Shown piece after piece: positions 12,100 to 27,272 of a DNA stretch of 64,000 nucleotides. Position 1 is the stretch's first letter; each line of letters opens with the position of its first letter. The notes beneath the pieces are model-generated. The model saw only the letters and a program-made list of their open reading frames with translations, ran no database searches and was not told the DNA's origin. The position numbers and the translations under genes are program-made. Source of the DNA: Capsaspora owczarzaki ATCC 30864 (taxonomy: Eukaryota > Opisthokonta > Filasterea); the NCBI RefSeq assembly GCF_000151315.2, contig NW_011887302.1, positions 1,164,913 through 1,228,912 on the forward strand. The letters are read 5' to 3'.

Positions 12100-12714
12100 C
12101 AGTTGACGCACAAGTGAGTGAATGACCATCTCTGAAACGCCCATTTTCCATCCATCTCAGACCAGACACAGGCCAGACGAACTTACCACCGCTGTGAATA
12201 GGATTGGTTTGACAAATCGGTTGGGTTCTCGCTGACTGCGCGCCTGATCCTCGTACGCTCGCCGAAATCGCTCCTGTTGATCTGCATCATCGTAGTCATG
12301 ATCAGCCTGACGCTGATGATGACGATGGTCATGAGTATGATGACGCTGCGAGTCTTGGCTGGACGGCGAAGCCATCTGCAGCTGAACACGGCGCATGTAG
12401 ATTGGTCGCCCGTCGGGTGCAAAGCGACCAGTGGGGATGTACTCTTGCGAGTCGTTGGAATGCAGGGGTGCGCGGCTGAGCGCAGTGCTCGGTGCGCCAG
12501 AACCGCTGGAAAAGCCGCGAAAAATTGGCGCCAAGAGCGATCGCACGGGGAATCCCGCCGAGCTGCGGCCTCCAGAGCGCGAGGTTGCGATGGACGGCAG
12601 CAGCAAGAGCGAGTGCTGACATGCTTTTGTTGCCGCTGGGGCGCGGGAGGTGGAGACCGAGGCAGTCCATGTGGACAAACCAAGCACGACGGCTCTGAGC
12701 GGTCTTCCAGCCAT
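10844..12714 (-). CDS. PARL: mitochondrial rhomboid protease PARL/Pcp1
   Basis: Four exons, 12714-12187, 12034-11618, 11485-11324 and 11191-10844, all phase 0, give 484 residues. The N-terminal 170 residues are basic/Ser-rich, like a mitochondrial presequence, followed by a His/Asp-rich linker. The rhomboid core follows: LSAFSHRDPVHFGINMFALYGF, then SLGASGALLG with nucleophile Ser at about 382, and FDHAAHLGGALIGG with catalytic His at about 440. These are the PARL forms of the GxSG and H motifs. PARL cleaves PINK1, PGAM5 and related substrates within the inner mitochondrial membrane. Intron 1 holds a run of 51 T (minus strand) just before its acceptor. A TTTTTTTTCGCAG directly upstream of the ATG looks like an acceptor, so an upstream non-coding exon is possible. 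Confidence 0.92.
12048..12098 (+). repeat. poly-A run of 51 (poly-T on the PARL coding strand)
   Basis: An uninterrupted A51 homopolymer on the plus strand. It lies inside the first coding intron of PARL, 13 bases from the exon 2 acceptor, so on the transcribed strand it forms an extreme polypyrimidine tract. Confidence 0.95.
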
Positions 12715-13041
12715 TCTCAGGCTCTGCGAAAAAAAACAAACCCAAGAAAAATCAGACTGAGACAATGCCCACAAACTTGTGACACATGATTCGACACTAG
12801 TGCAGAGCGCAAAGAGAGACCAGCAACAAGCTCCCGTGTTGGTTTCGATGAGCCCTTCGCTGCAACTCTCAAAGAACCGCCCCTGCCGAATGCCGAATGC
12901 AATGGTCTGCTACCTGAGGGAGAGGAGCAGCTCCATTCAAAGTACAATACTCACTGAGCTACAAGATATGGGTTGACGAGTGAAATGTCACTCTCAGTCT
13001 CTTTTTTTTTTTTTTTTTTTTCCTTCAACTGTCTTTTCTAA

Positions 13042-16000
13042 ATGGTCAAGAAGGCGGTACCCTCGGCTGCTCCTGCTCCCACTCCTACTCCCATGCGCGC
13101 TACAAGAGCCACCAGGCCAAAGACCAGCAGTCGCCTCGGTAGCACCGACGCAGCGGAGGACGATTGTGTGGTCGCGCCAATGGAGGTCGATCCACCCAAA
13201 CCCAAGCGAGCTGCTGCCCGTGCTGCCAATGCTGCTGCTGCTGCCACTGCTGCTACACCAGCAGTACAAGTGGTTACTACTACTATTGCTGCTCCCCGAG
13301 GCAGGACCAGCAAGGCAGCCGCACCTGTCCCTGCCACTTCAATCTCAGAGCCGCTCAGCAAGGTGCCGCTCCTGCCCAAGAGTTGTGAGGCGTAATGCCA
13401 GTCCACTAGCTCGTCACTGACATCTTGTTTGCTTCGTTTGTGATTCCTACTGTTTGATTTTTCGTATAACGCCAGACCGCTCAGAAAAAGGCCACTGCGC
13501 CAACCAACCAAGGATCTCAGACTGTGAGCTACAGTCTTCGTGCTCGCAAACCCATTCAGGTTGCAATTGCGCGTACTGGCAAGACGAGTTCAGCTTCCAG
13601 TAGTGGCGCCCCCACGACCATCCGCAGCAAGCGTCGGGCTGCTGAAATGGCCGGGGAGAACACCTCAACAGCCAAGAAGAACAAGAAGAAGGCTCGTCAA
13701 ACGGACGCTGACGATGCTGACGACGGCGACTACGAGGACTGCGAGGACGACACTGCTGGCGACGGCGACGACAACCAGGACAGCAAGAAGCTCAGCAGGG
13801 AGGAAGCGATCGGTGAAGCACTCCTGCAAAACACCACACTGACTACGCTCGAGTATGTACTTGTCGGCTTCTGCTAACTCCATGTTTGTTTGATGCCTTG
13901 ACTCACCGTATGGTATCAGCTTGGGTTCCTTTGTGGTTGACGATGCAAAAATGCAGCCGATTGCGGCCGCGTTAGCGCAGAACAAAACGCTGACGACACT
14001 CCGGTATGTAAAGCTGGATCGATTTGCCGATGCCATGGTAATGGCAGCTGTACAAAGCCCACTCGCTCACTACTTTGCTTTATGATAACAGGACTCAAAA
14101 TTACATTGACGCAGTAATGTCCGATGCACTGACGCAAAACACCACTCTGACTGAACTCTCGTAAGTTGTTTTTGCACCATTTGCCCGTGTTGCTTTGTGC
14201 GAGGTAATTGGCTCACCGTGTGACGACAGGGGTTACCTCGATGCCAATGGAGCGCAATCGATGGCAAAAGCACTGTCCCAGAACGCCACTTTGACCACGC
14301 TCCAGTACGCACCACTTCGCATTTTGATTGCATTCGAGTTTACCATTGCAAACTCTCCGGTTTGTTTCGATGGCGTCGCTCACTTTGTGGTAACAGCGTG
14401 CACTCGGGCAAATTCGGCCCTGCCGAGGCAAACTCGATTGCCGCCGTCCTGAAGCAAAACTCGACACTGTCCACGCTCGTGTATGCTTCTTCCCTCTCAT
14501 GCTGACCACTACCGTGTTGATTGCGAACATCAATCTAACTCTGTTTGTATGTCGCGGCCAGGTTGGATAATACGAAGATTGGAGACTTTGGAGCTCAAGC
14601 GATTGGAGAAGCGCTGAAATCAAACACCACTTTGACTGCACTCCGGTAAGGATTCCACCACTCTCTTCCTCGGCTGCGAGTTGCTTGTTCGCTGATAAGT
14701 TGAATCGAATATTGAATTATTGATTCTCATGTCATGGTCACCAGCTTGATCGGCAACGACATTGGCAGCGCTGGAGCGCAAGCGATTGGAGAGGCACTCA
14801 AGACCAACTCGGCATTGACTACGCTTGTGTCAGTGCCATTCTCATGCTGAATCATTGCTTGAGGTCATGCGAGAAGCGCAGTGATGTGTGTTGCTCACTT
14901 CATTCAAATAGTTTGAATAACAACGAGATTGGCGAAGCTGGCGGACTTGCGATCGCTGATGCTCTGGTGTGCAACAAGACGCTGACCACGCTTTCGTACG
15001 TTCTGCCGGATGGATGTTGTGACTCTGGGTTCCACTGCTGCGTTGTTATGCCATCGCTGACATCAATTGCCACAGCATGTACTGGTGTTCGATTGGAGAT
15101 GCTGGAGTTGAAGCGATTGTCCACGCGCTCGAGCAAAACACTACGTTGACCTCCCTCAAGTATGATCCTCCCTTCTCATTTTGACTGAATCCATGTCTTT
15201 GTAACTGCAAGTGCTGTTTCATTTGCCCTGTCGCTGACTGTAATGCTCGCAGCTTGAAAAACAATATCACTCTCGGCTCTGGCGCGCAGGCGGCGATACC
15301 ACGGATGCTCCAAGTGAACACGACGCTGACTGAGCTTGAGTACGTGACTGCTCCTATCTTTATCCCCCTACCCCAAACGAAAAGCAGAAAGATGAAGAGA
15401 ACGAAAATCGAGGCAATCACGGCTGCCTAATACCGCATGCTCACACGTTGATTATAGTCTGGGCGACAATAGATTGAACAGCGTTGGATTCCAAGCAATT
15501 GCAGAAGCGCTCGCGCGAAACACTTCTCTCACGACACTCTCGTACGAGCTCCTCGCTTTGTGTTGATGAATGCTGTGCTTTATGGAAGCACTTGATGGGA
15601 TGGCTCACCGCTTGGAGTAGACTTATGGGAAACGCAATGGAAGTAGCCGGAGCGCAAGCGATTGCTGCAGCACTCAAGAGCAACACCACACTGACCGCAC
15701 TCGAGTATGTTTGCAATCTGTCATGCCGGTTCGACGCCATCACTGCTAATGATCATGGTGCTTTGAAATTCTCACTGCTTGATCACAGTCTGGATTACAG
15801 TTGGTTTGGTGATGCCGGTGCTCAGGCCATTGCGGATGCTCTTCGGCGGAACAAGACGCTTACCACTCTGCAGTATGTTTTTCAGCCGCATTGGCCCGTT
15901 TCTCGTCTGCAAAGGCACAAAGATTAACTTTGCTTGTATTGCGTGTCACGTGTCAAGTCTCAAGCACTGCAGGATTGGCACTGCTGGACTCCAAGCGATC

Positions 16001-18806
16001 GGTGGAGCACTCGTGCAGAACAACACGTTGACCACGCTCAAGTACGTTTGGGAGCGATGTTGTTGGCTATTATTGTCTGGAAGAGAGCGAAGCTATATTC
16101 TGGTGATTCATTTTCTTACCACTTGAAAACAGTCTTTCAATGAACCCGATTGACGATGCTGGTGCCAGCATCATTGCCGAAATGCTGAAGGCAAACACCA
16201 GTTTGACCACTCTCGAGTACGTTCTATGCTCCTGTTGTTGTGGAACTGGTTGTTGCTGCATTTACTCACGATCAGCCAACAGTCTGAGTTGCAGTCAACT
16301 TCGTTTTAAAGTGCACGAGATTGCCGAAGCTCTCAAGCAGAACACGGCGCTGACGACACTCGAGTAAGGGTTTCGAACACCTTTCTGTCACTCCCAAACA
16401 CTCGCTGCTCCTTGATCGTTCTATTGCTCACCGCATTGCTCAATCAGTTTATCTTCCAATGATCGTGGTTTTATTGACTTTAACCCTATCGGCGCTGTTG
16501 GAGCGCAGGCGATTGCCGATGCCCTGAAGCAGAATAGAACTCTGACTACGCTGCGGTACGTTCCTTACTTGCTGATTGATGTGAAACCTGAAGGCGGGGT
16601 GACCTGCTTGGTGGTATTCTTACTTAGCACGTGGTTGCAGTCTGAATAACAATAACATTGGCACTGCTGGTGTGAAACCTATTGCCGAGGCGCTCAAAGT
16701 GAACACTGCGCTAACCACGCTTGAGTATGTTCGATCTTCCGCGGTGATTGGTGTCATGTTCGTCATGCTTCATCCCGGTGCCTTACTTGTTATGCGGGAG
16801 CAGGCTGGAGGGCGAATCCATTTATGATGCTGAAGTGCAGGCAATTGCACCCGGCCTTGTGCAGAACACGAATCTGACCTCGCTCAAGTATGTACCAACT
16901 TTCATGCCGCTTTGTCTCGATGCTTGATTCACCTGAAGCTAACTCTTTGGTTGGGTTTAGGCTGGGAGGAAGCCTGCTTGGCGAGATTGGAGCGCACGCG
17001 ATTGCCACTGTGCTGAAGCAAAACACCAAGCTCACCACCCTCGAGTACGGTCACCTTTCATTGTGTGTCGTTTGATGCTCCGAAAGTGATAGCAAGTGCT
17101 AATTGATGATTCATGGTTTGTTTGATTGATATTGATTGTTGGTTTTCTTCACCGTAATGGCATCACAGGGTGTCGGCTAGCTTTGTTGGCTCAGGAGTGC
17201 AAACAATTGCAGCCGCACTCAAACAGAACACTGCGCTGACCACGCTCGAGTAGGTTCCACTCTCTCGTGTTGATCGATGTCTCATTTGTGCGCATAACAT
17301 GATTTTTTCTGATGCGATTACTCACGGCGTGATTCCAGATTGCGTGACTTGAACGGCTACGACCCTGAATTCGAGCGTGAAATGTCAGAACCATTGACCA
17401 CAGAGCGGTATGTTGTCCTGCAGCTGACATTAACTGTGAAGTGGCCAAAGGTGGTCGCTCACGCAACTTGTCACCGTGTGGTCACAGTCTGCTGTCGCAG
17501 GTGCGTGATATTGGATTGCCCGCCATCGGTCATGCCCTGTCGCGGGTTTCCAGGCTTTAGTATGTTCCTTCCCTCTTCTCCGGTCGTTCCCCTTCTATGC
17601 CAACGACGCACATGACACTGTTTTCGATGGAGTTACTCAATTTTGCGGACAGCTTGCGTGAGACTATTGTTGACTCTGCTGGAGTGCAAGTGATTCAAGA
17701 GGTTCTGAGTTTGACCAAGCCAAGCAAGCTTGAGTAGGTTCTCGTGCTCGTTGGTGTTGTGACTTTCATTGCAACTCACATTGATTGTTGTTCACGACAC
17801 TGTTTAGGATTCGCTTTGGCCTTGACGACTTTGGAGCGCAAGTGCTTGCAACATCACTGAAGCAGAACTCTTGGATGACCGAGCTTAAGTTTGTTTCTCT
17901 CGCGCTGATGTTCTATGTTCTGGGGGAGGAGGGGTGGTGGGGTGGCGGGGTGGCATCCGTGGCGTCCGTGGTCGATCGGATTCCGTTTGGTGGGAGCACA
18001 TCAGTGCTCACCGTGTGACAACAGGTTGAATTCCAATCCGATTGGCCCGATTGGAGCCCAAGCGATTGCAGAAGCGCTGATGCAGAACACCAAGCTCACT
18101 ATACTCAAGTATGTTGTCTTTCCATCGCGCTGGCTTGGTGATTGTTGTCGTTCTGGGCGTCGTCAACTAATCGCTGCTCGACCATGTCGGGGTTTGTTCA
18201 TTCACGACGTGATTCTAGTCTGAGTTCCACTCTGCTCGGAGATGCAGGAGCGGAAGCGATTTCCAAGGCACTCCGGGTAAACACGACACTGACCACGCTA
18301 AAGTACGACATGGCTATTTCTGCCCTTGCCTTGTTGCGCTGCGCTGATGATACTCACACTTTGAGCAGCCTGCACGAGTGTTGGATTGGCGATCGGGGAG
18401 CTATGGCGCTGGTGGAGGGTCTGAAACAAATTGCGACATTGACGACTCTTGAGTATGTCCTTCCGGCTTTTTGCTGCTTTGTGTCGCACCGGTAATCATG
18501 CAAGCTCCGTTGTTTTTCTCACTACATGATTCACAGGGTGGGATCCAATTATATGAGCGGCAGTGTATTTGAGGCGCTACAGCAACTCAACACACCACGG
18601 CGGAGAGTCCGGTATGTTCCCATAATCTCGCTGATGGAGCATGCGTGTGTGTGTCTACAAGCTGACTTGCAGTGCGTTTGCTCGACATATAAACAGCTAG
18701 TGCGACGAGTAACGAAATTGGTGAAGCCGGATACCTGGCGTTAGGGAGGGGGTTTCAAGTTCCAGTTTTGTTCCATATCTCTGATTCCGTCGTCAGCAGA
18801 GTTTGA
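13042..18806 (+). CDS. large RI-type leucine-rich-repeat protein, one exon per repeat
   Basis: I count 31 exons and about 1,036 residues. Exon A is 13042-13362 and exon B 13476-13852 (this A-B junction is the least certain). Twenty-eight LRR exons follow, starting at 13920, 14092, 14230, 14397, 14562, 14745, 14912, 15076, 15253, 15458, 15621, 15789, 15958, 16133, 16283, 16448, 16641, 16804, 16961, 17169, 17339, 17488, 17653, 17808, 18025, 18219, 18369 and 18537, and a last exon begins near 18701. Most are exactly 84 bases (others 69-108), and every LRR intron is phase 2. The repeat resembles the ribonuclease-inhibitor/NLR type (IGxxGAQAIAEALKQNTTLTTL). The N-terminal 230 residues are basic, Ala/Pro-rich, with a KKNKKKAR cluster and an acidic patch, suggesting a nuclear location. 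No NACHT, kinase or membrane span is seen. The binding partner is unknown. Confidence 0.82.
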
Positions 18807-18905
18807 ATTTTTTCTCAACCTCTACCCTTGGTTGTAAAACATACCACAAGTAAATTGTATTCAACATCAAAAGCGGAAACACGAAACGAAGGCGTACCAA
18901 GCTCA

Positions 18906-22181
<3,276 letters not shown>

Positions 22182-23592
22182 TTCTGCGCTTGAACTTTGT
22201 CTCGGCATTGGTCTCGGCGTCGAGTCCCGTTTGTGTTGAATCACAAGTCCAGCAGTCCAAAAGAATCCACGGTGAAGTTCTTGTTGAAAAATCTCAGAAT
22301 TGGAAGAATTGAAGGCTGATCGGATTGATCTGAGCCAAGACAGAGTGCCTAAATCAAGATTGCAAGTCATGACCCACATATATATACGTATACATATACA
22401 CACACATGCAGACGAGTTGAGTTGTGAGTCATTGATCTGAAAACAGTGTCAAAATTTTGAGCGAGAATTCGAATTTTGTATGGATTTGCATTGCAATTGA
22501 TGATTTTTTTGCGCGGCAAAGACGCAGAGCGAAACCCGTCGAATCTGAACGGTCGCATTAAAGCAACAACAACAACAAAAGGCGCACAAATGATGGAGTG
22601 CAGTGATGGAAGTGGGGTGAAGTAAGGGGAGTGAGTGAGTGAGTGAAGGAGGTCGCAGTGAAAGACCCAGCGACAACCCGCGGCTCACCAAGTCGCAAAA
22701 GGGGGGGACAAATGAGCGACAAGCCTTGTCGATTGGGAGTTGCTGCGCTGGCCGGGTGGGGTGGGGGTGGGGGTTGGGGTGACCCCGACAATCAAAAAGA
22801 AGAAGCAGAGCGGAAGCGATTTGTTTGGATGAAAATACGAAAGCCGATACGAAGAGTGAACAAATCAACCCTATAAATCCATAGGGAGTTCAGTTGAACG
22901 GTGTTTTCGGTTTTTTGTTGTGACGCGCTTTGTTGTGGTTCTGCTTCTTTGACCAGCCAACTCAGTGATAGATAGCTCAAGACGATCATCATCATGACGA
23001 TGAGGTTGATGATGACGATGAATAATGGTGAGACAAAGGGAAAAAAGTGCTGCAAAAAACTCACTCGAAAAACAAAACAAACACTCTGAAATCTCAGAAA
23101 CGATAAAAAATGAAGAATGAACGAAGAAGGAGGACAAAGGGGGGTTTGCGTAAAGTAAAGCATTGGGCTGGATGATCAACTTTGGGTCAATAATGAGATA
23201 TCGGATGATGAAGGAGGGACAGAGAGAGAGGGAGAGAGAGGGAGAGAGAGCGAGAGGGAGAGAGAGAGCGAGAGAGCGAGAGAGAGGACTTTGCTGAGAA
23301 TCTGAACATTGCAATGAAGCGAAGCGACAGTGGATCAATAAAGGAAGGGACTGCTTCCGATTCAATCCCAACCATGCGATTGCTCAATGGGGTAAGGGGG
23401 GGGGGGCAACAGGTCGTAGACATTCTGAAAAGACGAGCTCAGACTGGGCTTCAAACTCTGATGCTGAGCGCTCAGCAGCAAACCCCTTGCCTCCAATGAA
23501 TAAACCACCACTCACTCAATCTCAATTGTACATCCATCTCAGTTCTTGCTCAATTCTTGCTCAGTCTTCGTCACTACTCAGAGTCTCAGAAA
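22182..23592. other. divergent intergenic region with simple repeats
   Basis: 1.4 kb between the divergently transcribed SH3 membrane protein (minus) and the GPS2-like gene (plus). It holds an alternating TATATACGTATACATATAC segment near 22380-22400, a G-rich stretch (22755-22780) and a purine-only GAGAG tract at 23218-23285. No coding exon or RNA gene is supported. Confidence 0.5.
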
Positions 23593-25693
23593 ATGGCGAC
23601 GACTGCCGAGCTCGATGCGGCTGCGTTCGCGCTCATGTTCCCGTCGCACTCGGCGTCGGCGTCGATCGTCCGTCCTTACAGATTCACTCGCGAGCGCCCT
23701 GCCAACCTCACCGACGAGCGGCTGCGCGACCTCGCAGAGCACATGCACGCCAAGCAACAGGCTCAAGCTCAGGCTCAAGCTCAGGCTCAAGCTCAGGCTC
23801 AAGCCAACGCTGCTGCTGCAGTGCCACCGTCGATGACCCCGTCACACTTGCAGTCTGTTGCTCAAGCATCATCAGCTGCATCTGCGCCGGTCATCACGCC
23901 AGGCGCGCGCAAGGTTGGGCTTCCTCATTCACCATGCATTTTGACTGCCATCATCGCGCATCACATCACTGCAAGGATGGCAGAGAACGATTAGTCAACA
24001 CGGCTTCATGCTTGGCAAGCATTTAGAAGAGCTCACAAGGGATGACCATTGAGCTCACCGGCTACTACTTTTGTGATGTTTGGGTTTGTTCGGATTTGTT
24101 TCATCGCAGATTGCGAGCGGTGCGCCAGCAACCACAACCGCGAGTGCTCAAGGATCAACCGCAGCTGCAGCTCCAGCAGCCAAGGTTGTTTTGTCTGCTG
24201 CCGAGAGGTGAGAAGAACGAACAAAAACCACAGTATCAACAGCCAAATCGCTCAACTCACGTTTCACTCATCGACCAACCCTGCAGAGAACGGCGCATTC
24301 AGGAAATTCAAGCCCTCATCAGTCGTCGCGAGGAAGAAAAGAAGCTGCTGTTCGACCAGCTCAAGGAGGTATAGAGTTCACTCGAAAACACAACAGCCGT
24401 TTTGGTCTGGTTTTTTCTTCGTCACAAACTCAACAATTTTCATACAGGTGCTCCACGAAGAAGCAAAGTCTCGCGAGGCACAGCAGCAGCAACTGCAGCA
24501 ACGAACATTTGTATCCACTCCTGGCGCGGGTCCCGCCGGCAGTGCAGCGAGCGGCGGCTTGTCGCAGCAGACCGGACCTGGCCCGATGCACTCGCAGATA
24601 TCCCCTTCCAAGCCGCAGCTACTGCCTGGATACAACCACAACGCTATGATGATGAACAGCCGCGTCGGCTACCCTCCACAGCAGTCACAGCCAGCGTCAT
24701 CGCAGCACACATCCTACTCGCCATACAACCAGCAGCCACCAGCGCAACCGCCACAACATCCGACATTCCCACCGCACACCGATGCGCGGCGTCCAATGTC
24801 CGTGTCGGCCCCTTTCCCTCGCAAACGTTCACGAAGCCCATCACCCGTGCGAGGAGGCCCATATCGCGAGGTAAGCATGGTCATCTTTGCCGCTTTATTT
24901 GTTTTGTGAATGATGACCACCAAAAAATCGCTCACTATCCACTGCTCGCTCGCTCAGGGCGATCATCTCAACAAGCGGCCAGAGCCGGATCGCCGCTTTT
25001 CGCAAGGTGGCTTCTCTCGGGACCGCGAGCGGGAGCGCGATCCGAGGGACACACGCGACCCGCGAGACATGCGCGATGCCAGAGACAGAGACCGCGACAT
25101 GCGCGATGCGAGGGACATGCGCGATGCGAGAGACATGCGCGACGCGCGGGATATGCGGAACGGGCGCGATCCGCGAGATCGCGACATTCGTGATCGCGAT
25201 CGAGACCGCGAGCGTGACTGGGACAATCCCCGTTTCCCTCCTCGGTTGAATGTGCCTGTGAGTTTCAACAGGTTTTATGCTTGTCTTGTGTGGAGTAGAC
25301 GGTGTCTAAGCTTGATGGTTTGACTGAAAAATCCCGTTTTTTTTTTTCTTTGTAGCCGGCTGCAAAGCCTTCGCCGCATCGACCGGGCTTCTCACAGCCG
25401 CCATTCCCGGGTGGCCCCGCTCAGTCGCCAGGTTTCCCTGGAGACCGCAACTTTCCTCCGCCACCCGGATCTGGGCAGCCTGCATCTGCGGCCTCGCCCC
25501 GTCCGTGGAATGGGTAAGTTTGCGCCTAAAAGCACCCCTCATCTCACCAAAGTCTTCCGATTCCTGCGCTTATTGCTCCTCTCGGTGCTTGCTTGATAGG
25601 CCACCCATGAATCGCCCAGGCATGCCATCGACGCCAGGAGGAGGCGGATATGCACCCAACGACCCGAATTCGCCTGGATGGAAGCAGCCTTGA
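23593..25693 (+). CDS. GPS2: GPS2-like corepressor subunit with Arg-Asp repeat tail
   Basis: Seven exons, 23593-23913, 24110-24207, 24287-24368, 24448-24870, 24958-25257, 25356-25513 and 25600-25693, give 491 residues. The diagnostic part is a helix over exons 3-4: IQALISRREEEKKLLFDQLK then EVLHEEAKSREAQQQQ. It parallels human GPS2 LEEKLLALQEEKHQLFLQLK then KVLHEEEKRRRKEQ. GPS2 is a stoichiometric subunit of the NCoR/SMRT-HDAC3 complex and also represses JNK signalling. As in GPS2, the following region is Gln/Pro/Tyr-rich (SYSPYNQQPP). Unlike it, exon 5 encodes about 75 residues of Arg-Asp/Arg-Glu dipeptides, as in splicing-associated proteins, plus an RKRSRSPSP motif. An N-terminal (QA)n run comes from a CAGGCTCAAGCT repeat. 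The homology rests on one short helix, so it is probable rather than certain. Confidence 0.6.
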
Positions 25694-25846
25694 AGCGCAC
25701 ACACGGCTCCACCCGCGGCCGCTGCTGCTGCTCGTGTTTTATGATTTGAGAGGCTTGCGTGTTTCTGTCAAAATGTCCTATGCAATACACATTGTCCGAA
25801 ACGAGTCATGCTCACTCTTTTCGTCTGTTGTTCTTGTCCTGAAACG

Positions 25847-27184
25847 ATGAAGCGACAAGCTGAAGACGCGCTGCCCAGCTCCACCCTCGCGGCCGATGCC
25901 GATGCACCAGTCGATGCATCCGTGTCTCGGGATCATGATCATGATGCTGCACCACCGTCGCGTGAGACCAAGCGCGCGCGAATCTCCGAGGATTCAGTCA
26001 ATCCTGCTCCTGCTGATACTGATGTTGCTGCTGCCACTGCCGCTGCCGCTGCCACTGCCACTGATGCTGATTCTGCACTGAACATGAAGCGCCGACAAGA
26101 GATGAAAGCGGCCAAGCGAGCCAAGCTGAAGGAGAAGCGAAAGCGCGCGATCGCACGCGACAGGGCAATGCGAGCCCAAGCAAGCAAGGCTCAACCCTCG
26201 ACATCGACGACGGCCGAGCGCCAGCCAGACCAAGGCGAGCAAGCCAAGGCCAGCAAGAGCGGGACAAGCCAAGGTGCAAGGTCGGACGGGAAAGTTGTCG
26301 CAGCGGCGGACGCAAACTCGAGCTCAACTCAAGCAAGCTGCTACTCTGCTGCAACGACGAGTGCATCCACAGGCTGCGATCAAGCTGGATCGAACATCTC
26401 GCAGAGGACACTGGGAGACCTGTTTAGTTTGCTGCAGCAATCCCTGTCGCGGATTGACACACTCGAGCAAACCGTCACAGAGTTACAAAGCCAGATTAGT
26501 TACGTCTACTCACTCCAGCAGTATTCCTGGGGTGCATCATCCGATGCTGCGACTGCTGAAGCGTCAAACGCAACGTACACAGCAGGTGGATCGAGCGCAA
26601 ACTGGCAGCAAACTTCGAAACAAAGCAAAGTGTCTTCATCTCGAGGCAAGGCGAACAAGCGGAACCACACAGCAGCAGTCGATGCACAACCCGAGCAGGA
26701 TGCATATCCTACACGCAAAAACCCTGGGGTGCGCCGAAAGCCCGCCGCCGACGTGCTGCAGCTTCCCGTCCTCGATCCGACCGTGACAATCACCGCCGTT
26801 CATCCCGGCCACTTGATATTTTCTGATGATGGTACTCCATCGACAATTCACGACAACAACCAGGCACTTGATGGCAAAATAACGGCAGCCACAGTCAGTA
26901 GCGATCCGAAAAGCGATCCGAAAAGCGACGAGCAGCCAACGACAGCAATGGACATTTCAGCAGCAGCAACAGCAGCAACAACGACTTCTGTCACCCCGAC
27001 TCCAGCAGTATTTGAAAACACACCTTCAAACAAGTCAAACCGGCGGCACCAGACACGAAAACAATTCGGGATTGGGGCGTTTCTCGCAAACCTTGCGCCA
27101 ACATGCTCGACTCCACCAAACCCCGCCGAGTCCTCCGCGTCATCGCGTTCCGCTGCCCCCGACATGAGTGGCGCTCAGGTTTAA
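25847..27184 (+). CDS. unknown basic, probably nuclear protein with short coiled coil
   Basis: Intronless, 445 residues from MKRQAEDALPSSTLAAD. I do not recognise a family. A highly basic segment around residues 80-112 (MKRRQEMKAAKRAKLKEKRK) looks like a nuclear localisation or nucleic-acid-binding patch. A heptad-like helix lies near 187-225 (LLQQSLSRIDTLEQTVTELQ). Near the C-terminus SNRRHQTRKQFGIGAFLANL may be a conserved short motif. The rest is Ala/Ser/Thr-rich. An upstream in-frame ATG at 25808 would add 13 residues, but MKRQ has the better context. It begins only 154 bases after the GPS2-like stop. Confidence 0.72.
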   Translation: MKRQAEDALPSSTLAADADAPVDASVSRDHDHDAAPPSRETKRARISEDSVNPAPADTDVAAATAAAAATATDADSALNMKRRQEMKAAKRAKLKEKRKRAIARDRAMRAQASKAQPSTSTTAERQPDQGEQAKASKSGTSQGARSDGKVVAAADANSSSTQASCYSAATTSASTGCDQAGSNISQRTLGDLFSLLQQSLSRIDTLEQTVTELQSQISYVYSLQQYSWGASSDAATAEASNATYTAGGSSANWQQTSKQSKVSSSRGKANKRNHTAAVDAQPEQDAYPTRKNPGVRRKPAADVLQLPVLDPTVTITAVHPGHLIFSDDGTPSTIHDNNQALDGKITAATVSSDPKSDPKSDEQPTTAMDISAAATAATTTSVTPTPAVFENTPSNKSNRRHQTRKQFGIGAFLANLAPTCSTPPNPAESSASSRSAAPDMSGAQV

Positions 27185-27228
27185 ATCATGACAATCATTA
27201 TAACATTCTATATGCCATACTTTCACAA

Positions 27229-27234
27229 AATAAA
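27229..27234 (+). promoter_or_regulatory. polyadenylation signal AATAAA
   Basis: A canonical AATAAA hexamer 45 bases after the stop of the plus-strand gene at 25847-27184, in an AT-rich stretch and just before the convergent pleckstrin-like gene ends at 27273. Confidence 0.6.
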
Positions 27235-27272
27235 GTTATCATCAATTTAACCGTTCTGTTGAACACACAATT

